A stretch of 64,000 nucleotides of DNA, taken from positions 1-64,000 of the forward strand of contig JAEKNX010000020.1 in NCBI GenBank assembly GCA_016839055.1, given 5' to 3'. Position numbers and translations under genes: made by a program. This stretch comes from Spirochaetales bacterium (GTDB taxonomy: Bacteria; Spirochaetota; Spirochaetia; UBA9216). How positions within the stretch are numbered: the first letter of the stretch is position 1; the number at the start of each line of letters is the position of its first letter. The notes below the pieces were generated by a model. The model was not told the origin of the DNA and searched no databases. It saw only the letters and a list, made by a program, of their open reading frames with translations. Of this stretch, positions 45,574 through 55,030 are shown piece by piece.

Positions 45574-47343
45574 ATGGCAATTATGCGAAAGAAGCAAACA
45601 GCCTCTGACTCAATTGATTCAGATACTGTCATGACTTCAGATGAACCTCAGCAGGAGCTGAATCTTGATGAACAGAGTTCTGACTCCGCGGAAATTCCAA
45701 GCGAACCGGAAATGACGGTGGAAAATGCTGAAACTAATGTACCTGTGAGTTCCTATACAGAGGAGAAGCAGGAAGAACCGGCTATTGCCGGCCCCCCCCC
45801 TAACCGTGGAGATGACAATTCCGATGAGGCCTTTAGAAAAAAAAGACCGAAAAAGAAGAAGGTGAGGGTCGAAATAGTAAAGACTGAAGAGGCTGATGAA
45901 TCAGTTCTTGAGAGAACTAAAGTTGGTTCTCCTTCAGCCTTGGATGAACGATCTGCCGAAATGAAGATTAATACTGACAATGACAGAAAACCGACGACTA
46001 AACCCTATAATAAGAAAAGCTATACAAGGTACAAGAAGAACGAAGATGTTTCCGCTTCTGATGGGGATAAACTCAGTATCAATGATTTAACCCGAATGAA
46101 TATGCAGGAGCTTCGTGAAGCTGCCGGCACATTCAGCATTTCCAGTGAAGAGCTGATGTCCATGAAGAAGCAGGAAATAATCTTTTCCATTCTGAAAGGT
46201 CACACTGTCAACGGCGGACTAATTTACGCTTACGGCTCACTTGAAATACTTCCCGACGGATACGGATTCCTGCGTTCACCGCAGAACTCCTATCTTCCGG
46301 GTTCGGATGATATATATATATCGCCGTCTCAGATTAGATTATTCAATCTTAGAACCGGTGATACAGTAGGAGGTCAGATTAGGCCTCCTAAAGAAGGCGA
46401 ACGCTTCTTTGCTATGCTCAGGGTTGAAAATGTCAACTTCAATGATCCTCAGGAAGCTCAGACCCGAATTCCCTTTGACAACCTGACCCCGCTTTATCCG
46501 GAAGAAAGACTGAATATGGAGATAAAGACCGATAATATCTCCACGAGGATGATAAACCTGTTCTGTCCGATTGGAAAGGGACAGCGTGGACTCATTGTTT
46601 CACCGCCGAGAACTGGTAAAACTGTTCTTCTTCAGCAGATTGCCAACGCGATAACAACTAATCATCCTGAGGTTTTTCTGATGGTACTTCTCATCGACGA
46701 ACGGCCGGAAGAGGTTACCGACATGAGACGGAGTGTGAATGGTGAAGTTATTGCATCTACCTTTGATGAACAGGCCACAAGACACGTTCAGGTGGCCGAG
46801 ATGGTGCTTGAGAAGGCTAAGAGGCTTGTAGAGCACAAAAAGGACGTTGTTATCCTGCTTGACTCTATTACGAGGCTTGCGAGGGCGTATAACCAGACTG
46901 TCCCGACCTCTGGTAAAATTCTCTCAGGTGGTGTCGACTCAAATGCTCTTCATAAGCCAAAGAGGTTCTTCGGTGCCGCAAGAAATGTTGAACAGGGCGG
47001 AAGTCTGACTATTGTCGCGACAGCGCTGATTGATACCGGAAGCCGGATGGATGAGGTTATCTTCGAAGAGTTCAAGGGAACCGGTAATATGGAAATTAAC
47101 CTTGATCGAAAGATGGCCGACCGAAGATTGTATCCCGCGATAAATATTAAGAAGTCTGGAACAAGAAAAGAAGATCTGCTTCTGACTGAAGAAGAACTCG
47201 GGAAGATGTGGGTCCTCAGGAAGGTTATTAATCCAATGGATGATATGGAGATAACCGAGCTGATGATTGACAAAATGCGAAAAACAAAGAATAATGAGGC
47301 GTTCCTGAGATCGATGAATACCTCAGGTGTAAGTATAGACTAA
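45574..47343 (+). CDS. rho: Transcription termination factor Rho with N-terminal extension
   Basis: Hexameric RNA-dependent ATPase that ends transcription. Length 589, about 170 longer than E. coli Rho. The extension (about 1-160) is polar and charged, and contains a run of nine C in the DNA. Then a Rho_N helical domain (about 165-205), a cold-shock RNA-binding domain (GYGFLRSP, about 225-290) and the RecA-like ATPase with SPPRTGKTV at about 343-351 and [14 protein letters not shown]-terminal insertions are known in Rho from high-GC Gram-positives and others, where they can add RNA binding. TGGAG lies before the ATG. Confidence 0.96.
   Translation: MAIMRKKQTASDSIDSDTVMTSDEPQQELNLDEQSSDSAEIPSEPEMTVENAETNVPVSSYTEEKQEEPAIAGPPPNRGDDNSDEAFRKKRPKKKKVRVEIVKTEEADESVLERTKVGSPSALDERSAEMKINTDNDRKPTTKPYNKKSYTRYKKNEDVSASDGDKLSINDLTRMNMQELREAAGTFSISSEELMSMKKQEIIFSILKGHTVNGGLIYAYGSLEILPDGYGFLRSPQNSYLPGSDDIYISPSQIRLFNLRTGDTVGGQIRPPKEGERFFAMLRVENVNFNDPQEAQTRIPFDNLTPLYPEERLNMEIKTDNISTRMINLFCPIGKGQRGLIVSPPRTGKTVLLQQIANAITTNHPEVFLMVLLIDERPEEVTDMRRSVNGEVIASTFDEQATRHVQVAEMVLEKAKRLVEHKKDVVILLDSITRLARAYNQTVPTSGKILSGGVDSNALHKPKRFFGAARNVEQGGSLTIVATALIDTGSRMDEVIFEEFKGTGNMEINLDRKMADRRLYPAINIKKSGTRKEDLLLTEEELGKMWVLRKVINPMDDMEITELMIDKMRKTKNNEAFLRSMNTSGVSID
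45792..45800 (+). repeat. C9 homopolymer inside rho
   Basis: Nine consecutive C in the extension coding for a proline run (AGPPPN). A slip of one base would frameshift and truncate Rho. It is the longest G/C homopolymer that I noticed in the window. Confidence 0.85.
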
Positions 47344-47383
47344 TAAAGATAATAGGCATGAATGCCATAACGGAGGTCCGATA

Positions 47384-47599
47384 ATGAAGAAAGATATACA
47401 TCCCAACTATGAAATGACCAAGATCAAGTGTGCTTGTGGAAATGTTGTTGAAACAAGAGCTACTGTTAACAATATAGAAATTGAAATTTGCTCAAAATGT
47501 CATCCCTTCTTCACTGGTAAACAGAAGCTTGTTGATACAGCAGGAAGAGTCGAGCGGTTTAACAGAAAATACGGCATTAAGGCTGAAGAACAGCTTTAA
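47384..47599 (+). CDS. rpmE: 50S ribosomal protein L31 (zinc-binding type)
   Basis: A 71-residue L31 with [10 protein letters not shown] at the start, CACGN (CxC) and [12 protein letters not shown], so the four cysteines needed for zinc are present. GGAGG precedes the ATG. It follows rho closely, an order common in bacteria. Confidence 0.97.
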   Translation: MKKDIHPNYEMTKIKCACGNVVETRATVNNIEIEICSKCHPFFTGKQKLVDTAGRVERFNRKYGIKAEEQL

Positions 47600-47618
47600 T
47601 TCAGCGCTTGATAATCAA

Positions 47619-47652
47619 GAAGACTCTTCTTTTGAAGGGTCTTTTTTTTTTA
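47619..47652 (+). terminator. Rho-independent terminator after rpmE
   Basis: AAGACTCTTC and GAAGGGTCTT pair around a TTTT loop (one G-T pair) and are followed by a run of ten or more T. Confidence 0.92.
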
Positions 47653-47653
47653 T

Positions 47654-47682
47654 TTGCATATATTCATTATATCTTTTAATAT
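47654..47682 (+). promoter_or_regulatory. Promoter of the galactokinase-family gene
   Basis: TTGCAT (47654-47659), 17-base spacer, TAATAT (47677-47682). The ATG at 47691 lies eight bases after the -10 box and lacks a Shine-Dalgarno, so the mRNA should be leaderless. Confidence 0.6.
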
Positions 47683-47690
47683 GAATCAGA

Positions 47691-48851
47691 ATGGAAGCAA
47701 TAATCATCTCCCACATGAGGGAATATGGCATCAAACCAGAAGTCATCACGTCGGCCCCCGGGATTCTAAATCTTATGGGCGAGCACACAGATTATAATGA
47801 GGGTTGTGTTATTCAGACAACCATCAATCGCTCCGTACAGGTAGCTGTATCGGTGCGTAAAGATAATTCACTCCGTTTCTATCTTGCCGATTCCGATGAA
47901 AAAAAAAGAACAACAGTTCCTAATCTTAAATACAAGAGAGAGGACAGGTGGGCCAATTACACGAAGGGTGTACTTTTTGAACTTGTGAACATGGGGTATC
48001 CTGTTAAGGGTATAGATGTTACAATATCGGGAAATATCGTGCCGGGAATAGGACTTGGCGCTTCAGCGGCGCTTGAGGTAGCATTTACTACGGCAGTTAA
48101 GCAGCTCTTCGGCTTTGATCTGTCGGACAGTCAGCTTATTCAGGCCGCCTCTTATGCAGAATCAACATTTATAGGCCGGAATACTGAAATTACCGATCAG
48201 TTTGTATCCACCATCGGGCGAAAGGATAAGGCTGTCTTTCTTGATTTGCGTAGTCTTGATTTCGAATATCTCCCTCTCGATCTGGATGATCTGGATATTG
48301 TTATTATTAATTCCAATGTCCCTGGTACTGAGGCAGTACGGGAAGATGAGCTTCTCGAGCGGAAGGCGCAGTGTGCCGACTGCGTCGATTACCTGAGTAA
48401 AAAAAGACCAGGACGAAGTCTCCGTGATTATACAATTGATGATATAACCGGCGGGATGGGCCTCCTTCCCGAGCAGATACGACGAATTTGCAGTCATGTT
48501 ATCGGAGAAACACAGCGTTCGATCGACGCGAAGGCTGCAATTAAGGCCGGAGCTTTCGATGTTTTCGGCCGGATGATGAATCGTTCACACGAAAGTCTCC
48601 GGGATAATTATGAAGTATCTTGCCCTGAGCTCGACTGGCTTGTTAAGCGGTCACAGGAGATGGACGGAGTTCTCGGCTCGAGGATGACCGGAGGCGGTTT
48701 CGGCGGCTGTACAGTTTCTCTTATTGAATCTCAGGTCCTTGACAATTATATAAAAAGATTACAAGAATATGAGCATATATTTGGGTTTGAACTGGAAGTT
48801 TTTGTCTGTGAGCCCTCTGATGGAGTGAAAATACTCTTTCCGGAAATGTAA
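47691..48851 (+). CDS. Galactokinase-family GHMP kinase
   Basis: A 386-residue GHMP-superfamily sugar kinase. The signatures are APGILNLMGEHTDYNEG (galactokinase-type N-terminal motif), GLGASAALEVAFTTA (ATP phosphate loop) and SRMTGGGFGGC near the C-terminus. Length and motifs agree with galactokinase, but some residues of the usual N-terminal motif (RVNLIGEH) differ, so another sugar such as N-acetylgalactosamine or arabinose is possible. No galE, galT or uptake genes lie nearby. Confidence 0.85.
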   Translation: MEAIIISHMREYGIKPEVITSAPGILNLMGEHTDYNEGCVIQTTINRSVQVAVSVRKDNSLRFYLADSDEKKRTTVPNLKYKREDRWANYTKGVLFELVNMGYPVKGIDVTISGNIVPGIGLGASAALEVAFTTAVKQLFGFDLSDSQLIQAASYAESTFIGRNTEITDQFVSTIGRKDKAVFLDLRSLDFEYLPLDLDDLDIVIINSNVPGTEAVREDELLERKAQCADCVDYLSKKRPGRSLRDYTIDDITGGMGLLPEQIRRICSHVIGETQRSIDAKAAIKAGAFDVFGRMMNRSHESLRDNYEVSCPELDWLVKRSQEMDGVLGSRMTGGGFGGCTVSLIESQVLDNYIKRLQEYEHIFGFELEVFVCEPSDGVKILFPEM

Positions 48852-49008
48852 GGGTAATCTCCGGCATATTAAGAAGCCAAGATGGTATTTTCACAGATTA
48901 TTAGGCATGAAATTATATAGTTTCTTTTTTGACTGTCTGATAATTTTGAAAATACAAGGGCCTACTCGTAAACAACCGGGCTGCGAAGCAGTCATAATTG
49001 AGGAAACA

Positions 49009-49749
49009 ATGCGAATTTTGCTTACTAACGACGACGGAATTAAGAGTCCGGGGCTTGATGCCCTGAGACAATCTCTAAATATGCATGATGTCTGGGTTGT
49101 TGCTCCCAAGACTGAACAGAGCGGCAAGAGCCATTCTGTAACACTTTTTGAGCCTGTCTGCTATGAGCAGCTTGACGAGCAGGTATTCTCATGTTCGGGA
49201 AGTCCCGCGGACTGTGTCCTGTACTCGTACCGTGGAGCCCTTCCTGTGAAGCCTGACATCGTAATCTCGGGGATAAATATAGGACCGAATCTCGGCACGG
49301 ATCTTATCTATTCGGGAACGGCCGCCGCCGCCAGACAGGCCGCGCTGATGGGATATCCCGGAGTTGCCGTCTCAATGAGCAGTTTCGCCGCTCCGTTTCA
49401 CTTTGGAACCACAGCCGATTTTATCGCTGACAATCTCGAACTGCTGCTTGAATTATGGCATTTGGATCATTTTATCAATATAAATACTCCGAATGTACCT
49501 GAGTTCACTGAGGGGGTTCGTATAACGGGGCTCTCGAGAAGGATGTACTCTGATGAGGTCGTTCGTTTTGACGCTCCGCGCGGGGGAACCTATTTCTTCC
49601 TCGAGGGAGGGCTTATCGCCAATACCGAGGACGGAACCGATTCTGAATGTGTAGCATCAGGTGCTATATCGGTCTCTCCCGTATTCCTTCATCCTCAGAA
49701 CAGGCTTGAAGAGAAAATTTACCATGACGCGGAGTTTAAGTTACGATAA
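49009..49749 (+). CDS. surE: 5'/3'-nucleotidase SurE
   Basis: Metal-dependent phosphatase of stationary-phase survival, 246 residues from the chosen ATG. The metal ligands are in LLTNDDGIKSPG (N7, D8, D9), and SGSPADCV and ISGINIGPNLGTD follow. The open frame reaches back to 48907, but the ATG at 49009 has GAGGA four bases upstream and gives the canonical start. It overlaps the following TPR gene by one base. Confidence 0.95.
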   Translation: MRILLTNDDGIKSPGLDALRQSLNMHDVWVVAPKTEQSGKSHSVTLFEPVCYEQLDEQVFSCSGSPADCVLYSYRGALPVKPDIVISGINIGPNLGTDLIYSGTAAAARQAALMGYPGVAVSMSSFAAPFHFGTTADFIADNLELLLELWHLDHFININTPNVPEFTEGVRITGLSRRMYSDEVVRFDAPRGGTYFFLEGGLIANTEDGTDSECVASGAISVSPVFLHPQNRLEEKIYHDAEFKLR

Positions 49750-50447
49750 TGGCTGACAGATTTCTGGAAGGCAGACAGCTTTATAAGCTCGGAAAATACA
49801 GACAGGCTCTATCTGAGTTTCTCAAAGTCAGTGATGAACCGATGGATAATCCAGATCTCTCCTATTATCTCGGATTATGTTATTCGAAAATTGAAGAATG
49901 GGATGACGCCCTGCTTTATCTCGAACAGGTTGTAAACAGCCATGACGACATCCTCCGAATTTATCAGAGCCGCATGATTCTCAGTTATATCTATACAATC
50001 ACCGGAAGAATTAAACTAGCCGAATTTGAACTCAATAAACTCATCGAAGAAGGATTTGAGTCCCCGCAAGTTTATTCAAATTACAGTTACATATATTTTG
50101 AATCGGGTAAGGTCGATAAGAGCGTGGAATTCCTGTATAAGGCGCTTGCTCTTGACCCTGATAATTCAAACGCACTCAACTCGATTGGGTACATTCTTGC
50201 CGACAAGGCACTTGATATAGAAAAGGCTTTGGATTTCTGTAAAAAAGCAGTCAAGGAAAAGCCCGAGAATCCGTCTTACCTTGATTCTCTGGGCTGGGCA
50301 TTTTTCAGAGCCGGCCGCAATGATGAGGCCAGGCATTATTTAAAACGCGCTTTTGAGCTGTCAAATAATAAGATAATCGCCGCCCACCTGCGATCTGTTC
50401 TTGATGAAATAGATCGGATAAATAAAATAAAACTCGATATGATGTAA
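49749..50447 (+). CDS. TPR protein
   Basis: A 232-residue protein with about five TPRs (YKLGKYRQALSEFLKV, YLGLCYSKIEEWDDALLYLEQ, YSNYSYIYFESGKVDKSVEFLYKALALDP, and further). No signal peptide is evident, so cytoplasmic. ATG overlaps the surE stop (TAATG). Terminator follows. Confidence 0.86.
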   Translation: MADRFLEGRQLYKLGKYRQALSEFLKVSDEPMDNPDLSYYLGLCYSKIEEWDDALLYLEQVVNSHDDILRIYQSRMILSYIYTITGRIKLAEFELNKLIEEGFESPQVYSNYSYIYFESGKVDKSVEFLYKALALDPDNSNALNSIGYILADKALDIEKALDFCKKAVKEKPENPSYLDSLGWAFFRAGRNDEARHYLKRAFELSNNKIIAAHLRSVLDEIDRINKIKLDMM

Positions 50448-50452
50448 GATCA

Positions 50453-50488
50453 CCGGGCCCTGAAGGGGCCGGCTTTCTCTCTGTTTTT
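50453..50488 (+). terminator. Terminator after the surE-TPR pair
   Basis: CCGGGCCC (50453-50460) pairs with GGGGCCGG (50465-50472) around TGAA, with one mismatch. A CT-rich tail and six T follow at 50484-50489. Confidence 0.75.
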
Positions 50489-50578
50489 TCCTAAGGAAAA
50501 GTTGTTTTTTTCGTTTATTTTTTAATTATTTCCTAATAATCTACCTGATATTGTCGAAATTTATATATGGAGACTAAA

Positions 50579-50743
50579 ATGCATGTAGAAAATACAGGTT
50601 TTAACAGTATTAAGGCTTCAAATAGTATGAAAAGAAGCAGCGCTGTCATAAATGCAGAAGTTATTAAAACTATTCTGTTTCTTGGTATTCGCTCAGAGCT
50701 TCCTGCATCTGAAAATAAGAGAAAGGTAGATATATTTATCTAA
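50579..50743 (+). CDS. 54-residue hypothetical protein
   Basis: A small ORF of 54 codons beginning MHVENTGFNSIKASNS with a well-placed GGAG six bases before the ATG and ending TAA. There are no cysteines; a short hydrophobic run (TILFLGI) is followed by a basic end. I do not recognise it. It lies between a terminator and the GTG of an exported protein, and is expressed from an unseen promoter upstream if real. Confidence 0.55.
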   Translation: MHVENTGFNSIKASNSMKRSSAVINAEVIKTILFLGIRSELPASENKRKVDIFI

Positions 50744-50749
50744 CCGTTG

Positions 50750-50755
50750 TATACT
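50750..50755 (+). promoter_or_regulatory. -10 box for the NHL/vWA gene
   Basis: TATACT lies seven bases before the GTG at 50763. The expected -35 position (50727-50732, TAGATA) is poor. No Shine-Dalgarno is present, so a leaderless message is possible. Confidence 0.35.
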
Positions 50756-50762
50756 TTGCGTT

Positions 50763-52817
50763 GTGAAAACAGCCAAAACGATCAAGACATCGAAGATTCT
50801 TTTTATAATATTACTTGCCGCCTGCTTTACTGGAAACCTTCATTCACAGGATAAAATAGACCTCGACAAGCTCAGTGCTGAAGACGAATTCAAATGGGGC
50901 GTCAAAGCCTACCATCGGGGACTTTTCAACGAGTCCGCCCGTGCCTTTGAGAAAGCTTTATCATACAAGCCCGTTAGTCCTGCGATCCAGGAATGGCTCG
51001 GGCTGAGCTGGTACCGTTCAGGTTACACTGATGCCGCCATAAAGCAATGGGAGGCCATCAGGAAGGCCGGAGCTGCTGATTCCCTCCTGGTAAACAGGCT
51101 TGAGATTCTCAAATACCAGACTGGGGTTGTTGATCAGACTGTGCAATCGGGAAGGTTCCTGCCGGCAATGGAGCTTGAGGGAGTGCTTGAGACCTATACG
51201 CTCTTTAAAAGACCATCATCTATCTTTCCAGGTCACAACGGCGGATTCCTAATAACCGCTTTCGGCACTAACGAGATTCTCAGTTTCAACGCGAACGGCG
51301 CAGTAACTGCCCGCATTAACGGCGGGCTCGAAGGATTCAATCATCCCTTCGATCTTGAACTCGGAGAAAACGGATATCTTTACGTGACTGAGTTCCAGGG
51401 TGACCGGATTACAAGGTGTACGACCGCCGGGCGGGAAATCCTGCGCTTCGGTGAAACAGGCAGGGGCGAGCAGCAGCTCCTGGGGCCGCAGTTTCTTGCG
51501 ATAGACGAGAAAGGTTTTGTATATGTCAGTGATACCGGTAACCGGAAAATTGTAAAATTTGACGAGGACGGAAACTTTATTCTGGCCTTTGGGAAGAAGA
51601 ATTATAATTTCAGCGGCTTTATAATGCCTACCGGAATTGAGTGTCTCGACGGCTTTGTCTATGTAGCCGATGCCGTAAGGGCGGATATTTCCGTCTTTGA
51701 TTACAGCGGGAACTATATTACATCACTTGCGGCGGGTCAGCTGAACGCTCCCGAAGGAATATCCGTTATCAGTAACAATCTCCTTCTTATTGCTGATACA
51801 GATAGGATAGTAAGTTTTAATATCGACGCTGACGAGGTCCGTCTGATATCTGATCTTGATGGAAAAGGAAAGAAGATAACCCAGGCAGCCATTGATTCAA
51901 ACGGAAATCTAATTGCCTCCGATTTTGATTTAAACCGAATAACGGTGCTTACCGAACTGTCTAATATGTATGCAGGACTTTTCGTTCAGGTGGATAGGAT
52001 TGACGCCTCAGGTTTTCCCAAGATTGTTGCTGATATACGTGTTCAGGATCGGACAGGTGATCCCTTTGTAGGGCTGTCTCCTAATAATTTCGTCGTGACA
52101 GAGAACAGTTTTCCGGTTGGAGATGTAAAACTTGTTTATAACGGAAACACCAACAGAACACTCGAGACCGTTGTTCTTATCGATGCTGATGTCGGAATGA
52201 AAAAATACAGCCCAGACGTGATAAAGGCTGTCAACTCATTGATAGGTTCTTTCTCAGGCAGCGGAGGGCTCTCTCTGGTCTCTGCCGGCGGTAATCCTGT
52301 CACAGAGGCTGTTTTATCCGAAGGTGAACAAAAATTTATATCTGCGGCATCCGACACTGATCTGTATTCAGAAGAAGGCCGCTTTGATCTCGGCCTCCGG
52401 CATGCCGCTTCCGAACTTGTAGGCAGGCGCGGACGGAAGACGGTTGTATTTCTGACGGACGGAACGGCGAGAACGGCATCATTTGATAATTATCATCCGG
52501 TGGAGCTTGCCGGTTATCTTAAGAATAACGGCATCAGATTTTACTGCGTAAATGTATCTAATGAGACTAAAATATCGGAAGAGCTGCTTTTTATCTGTGA
52601 AGAAACCGGCGGTGATACAATGGATCTCTATCAGCCTGAGGGGCTAAGCAGGCTCTCGGACGAGCTCTTCAAAAAGGCTGACGGAAGTTACGCCCTTGTC
52701 TATAATTCGGTAAATAGTAATCTTTCAGCCGATGATTTTATTCCCATGGAGATTGAAGCATTTCTCTATAACCGCAGCGGCAGAGAAGCCTCCGGTTATT
52801 ATAAACCCGGAAGATAG
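50763..52817 (+). CDS. Exported TPR-NHL-vWA protein
   Basis: A 684-residue protein. A signal peptide (about 1-27) is followed by TPR helices (about 40-110), NHL-type beta-propeller repeats (about 130-400: GGFLITAFGTNEILSFNANG, GYLYVTEFQGDRITR, GFVYVSDTGNRKIVKFDEDG), and a von Willebrand A-like domain (about 440-650: TVVLIDADVGMKKYS, GRRGRKTVVFLTDG). The metal-ion-dependent adhesion site normally has D-x-S-x-S; here it is D-A-D-V-G, so metal binding is doubtful. Envelope binding or scaffolding is a plausible role. GTG start. Confidence 0.85.
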   Translation: MKTAKTIKTSKILFIILLAACFTGNLHSQDKIDLDKLSAEDEFKWGVKAYHRGLFNESARAFEKALSYKPVSPAIQEWLGLSWYRSGYTDAAIKQWEAIRKAGAADSLLVNRLEILKYQTGVVDQTVQSGRFLPAMELEGVLETYTLFKRPSSIFPGHNGGFLITAFGTNEILSFNANGAVTARINGGLEGFNHPFDLELGENGYLYVTEFQGDRITRCTTAGREILRFGETGRGEQQLLGPQFLAIDEKGFVYVSDTGNRKIVKFDEDGNFILAFGKKNYNFSGFIMPTGIECLDGFVYVADAVRADISVFDYSGNYITSLAAGQLNAPEGISVISNNLLLIADTDRIVSFNIDADEVRLISDLDGKGKKITQAAIDSNGNLIASDFDLNRITVLTELSNMYAGLFVQVDRIDASGFPKIVADIRVQDRTGDPFVGLSPNNFVVTENSFPVGDVKLVYNGNTNRTLETVVLIDADVGMKKYSPDVIKAVNSLIGSFSGSGGLSLVSAGGNPVTEAVLSEGEQKFISAASDTDLYSEEGRFDLGLRHAASELVGRRGRKTVVFLTDGTARTASFDNYHPVELAGYLKNNGIRFYCVNVSNETKISEELLFICEETGGDTMDLYQPEGLSRLSDELFKKADGSYALVYNSVNSNLSADDFIPMEIEAFLYNRSGREASGYYKPGR

Positions 52818-52819
52818 CG

Positions 52820-53137
52820 ATGGAATCAGTAAAAAAATGGTGGGACTCCATCTGCCTTGAATGCGGACAATGTTGTTGTGAAAAATATCCCTACAAACGC
52901 ACGAAAAAGGAAACGAGAAGGATTCCCGGGAGCCTTTCGGTTAACCGGAGATTTTTCATTGATTTCACGCGGCCGTGTTCCTATCTTGATATAGAAGAAG
53001 GCCGGTGTATGGTTTATGAAAACCGTTTCACGGTTTTTAATATCTGTATTCCGATGACAATTTTTCATGCCCTTTTTGCAGATTATCTGCCCCCGGACTG
53101 CGGTTACGTGAAGAAATTCCGCTTCTGGCTGAGATAA
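52820..53137 (+). CDS. YkgJ-type cysteine-cluster protein
   Basis: A 105-residue protein with the arrangement CLECGQCCC near the start, then FTRPCSYLDIEEGRCMVYENR and CIPM, the pattern of the YkgJ/CxxCxxCC family that probably binds iron or zinc. Starts two bases after the preceding gene ends. Confidence 0.85.
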   Translation: MESVKKWWDSICLECGQCCCEKYPYKRTKKETRRIPGSLSVNRRFFIDFTRPCSYLDIEEGRCMVYENRFTVFNICIPMTIFHALFADYLPPDCGYVKKFRFWLR

Positions 53138-53216
53138 ATAATTCTGATTTTATTGATATATGAATCTCTCTGGAGTATATTCATCATTGATAAACATTTC
53201 CGGAGTACTTTACTAA

Positions 53217-54026
53217 ATGAACATAAAGAAAAAAACAATCATAGCAGCCGCCGTTTTATTATTTCTTCACAATAATTTATTTTGTCAATCTATTTCGGAA
53301 GGCGAAAAAACATACTCGGAAGATGCATTCAGGCTTTCATTTGAAGTAGATCTACCTGTCCTCGCCGGTGGAGCCGCCCTTTTTATAACAGAGTTTTTAG
53401 TAAGCCCGGTTAGCGGCCAACAGCAAAGCATTGATGATTTATTTTTTCTTGATAGAATTAGCATAAATCCATACAATTCAGTGCTCGATTCCGCCTGTGA
53501 GTATCTGCTGGGAGCATCATTACTGCTGCCAGCATTGACTCTTGTTAATGCGGATTTTGACGCGCTGTTAGAGGTCGGCTTGATGTTTGTTGAGACAATG
53601 CTGCTGACTTATTCAGCCAAGGATTTACTCAAGGATTGGGTTCCGCGTTACAGGCCCTATACTTACCTAGCCGCTCCTGTTGATGATGATTATATGAATA
53701 GTTTTCCTTCGGGGCATACTGCCGCGCTTTTTGCAATCAGCGGATTTACCTCCTATGTCTTCTGTGAAATGTATCCTGGCTCAGGCTGGAACCTTCCGGT
53801 TGTTATCGGAAGCTATTCTCTCGCCGCGACAACAGGAATTCTCAGGGTGGCATCCGGGAATCATTTTGTCACCGATGTCCTCGCGGGTGCCATTATGGGA
53901 ACAATTTTCGGAATTGGCGTTCCAATGCTTCATAGTCTCGATCTTAAGGAGCAGACAGGAATATCGGTCAGCGGCGAATTGGGGAGCGTTCCTCATCTAA
54001 CTGTGTCCTGTCAGGTGAAGGTTTAA
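53217..54026 (+). CDS. PAP2-superfamily membrane phosphatase
   Basis: A 269-residue protein with a signal peptide (about 1-23), membrane segments and the three PAP2 motifs: KDWVPRYRPY, PSGHTAALFA and NHFVTDVLAG. Substrates of the family include phosphatidic acid and undecaprenyl pyrophosphate. It overlaps no neighbour; the next gene starts immediately after its stop. Confidence 0.9.
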   Translation: MNIKKKTIIAAAVLLFLHNNLFCQSISEGEKTYSEDAFRLSFEVDLPVLAGGAALFITEFLVSPVSGQQQSIDDLFFLDRISINPYNSVLDSACEYLLGASLLLPALTLVNADFDALLEVGLMFVETMLLTYSAKDLLKDWVPRYRPYTYLAAPVDDDYMNSFPSGHTAALFAISGFTSYVFCEMYPGSGWNLPVVIGSYSLAATTGILRVASGNHFVTDVLAGAIMGTIFGIGVPMLHSLDLKEQTGISVSGELGSVPHLTVSCQVKV

Positions 54027-54860
54027 ATGAAAGTTAAAAGATTGTCAGGGGTTTTTATTTTCATCTGTTTATCGACAGGACTTCATGCCGAAGCTCATCC
54101 GGCAAGCCTTGAACTGCTAGGCGGGCTTAATGCGGATGCACTGGAGAGCCTCGAGCGTAATGATCATATTTTTAGATATGACGAGGAGAACTCCGGTATT
54201 CAGTATTTTCCTGAAACCCAAGGTTTCGGCAGCCTCGAGACAATGCACCAAAATTTGAAGCCTGAGGTGATGGTGGAGGCCCTATATCGACTGCCATATC
54301 CGGAAGGTTTCGATCCTGACTCTGAAGAAATACTGGATATAGTATATGATCTTAGTCATAGGGTAAGCTTGATTTCCGGTGTTAAGTATTTTTCTGTAAG
54401 AAAGCAGGACCATGAAGTTCTTTTTACCGATGTGTATAGGGTAAATAATCTGGATGAGCATAAAAGAATGGGAGATCCTCTTCCCGGCAGTCAGTCTCCG
54501 GGTGAATCAATTTATCTTCACATGAAAGAGAATGCCCTCGGAAGCGGATATTACCGGATGGATTATCAGAGAGAACAAAATAGCCTGTCTATAATGATAA
54601 CGAATGAAACAGACCTGGGGTTTATAATTCCGGCTGTTTCGGTTGAGGATATGATTATTTACCTGAACCTTATTCCCTGCAGCGATTCGATTCTAATTTA
54701 CGGTTATTGCGGAGTTGTGCTTCAGAATGATCCAATAGTGCGTCTTTTGCTTGATCCATACTATGCCTTCTACCGGAGGATGACGGCTATGGAAACCTGG
54801 CTGTATAACAGTCTGCACGATACTGACCGGCTGCCTCCTTTGATGGATCCTTTGCCCTGA
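54027..54860 (+). CDS. Exported protein of unknown function
   Basis: A 277-residue protein with a signal peptide (about 1-22). The mature part has no motif that I can name with confidence; it resembles an uncharacterised spirochaete family (possibly DUF6675). It ends in an extended hydrophobic-basic strand and a MDPLP tail. Adjacent to the PAP2 gene with zero spacing, so cotranscribed. Confidence 0.75.
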   Translation: MKVKRLSGVFIFICLSTGLHAEAHPASLELLGGLNADALESLERNDHIFRYDEENSGIQYFPETQGFGSLETMHQNLKPEVMVEALYRLPYPEGFDPDSEEILDIVYDLSHRVSLISGVKYFSVRKQDHEVLFTDVYRVNNLDEHKRMGDPLPGSQSPGESIYLHMKENALGSGYYRMDYQREQNSLSIMITNETDLGFIIPAVSVEDMIIYLNLIPCSDSILIYGYCGVVLQNDPIVRLLLDPYYAFYRRMTAMETWLYNSLHDTDRLPPLMDPLP

Positions 54861-54940
54861 TGTTGTCGGAAACATAATCGGTGATTTGCTTAAACATTTA
54901 ATAAAATAACCTATTTTAGTGCACAATTGTTCAGAAACAC

Positions 54941-54970
54941 TTGACTGTTATAGTCAAAATTTCTTATTCT
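54941..54970 (+). promoter_or_regulatory. pckG promoter with overlapping palindrome
   Basis: TTGACT (54941-54946) and TATTCT (54965-54970, spacer 18; TTATTC is an alternative at spacer 17). TTGACT is the left half of a perfect palindrome TTGACT-5-AGTCAA (54941-54957), which overlaps the -35 box and could bind a repressor. Confidence 0.6.
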
Positions 54971-55030
54971 TAACAGAGTTATATCATTAAAAAATATACT
55001 TGTGAGTAATAAATTTTATAGGAGTATAAG

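Noticed and set aside
48907-49008. N-terminal extension of SurE
   Set aside because: SurE starts canonically at 49009 with GAGGA upstream; the extension does not resemble the family.
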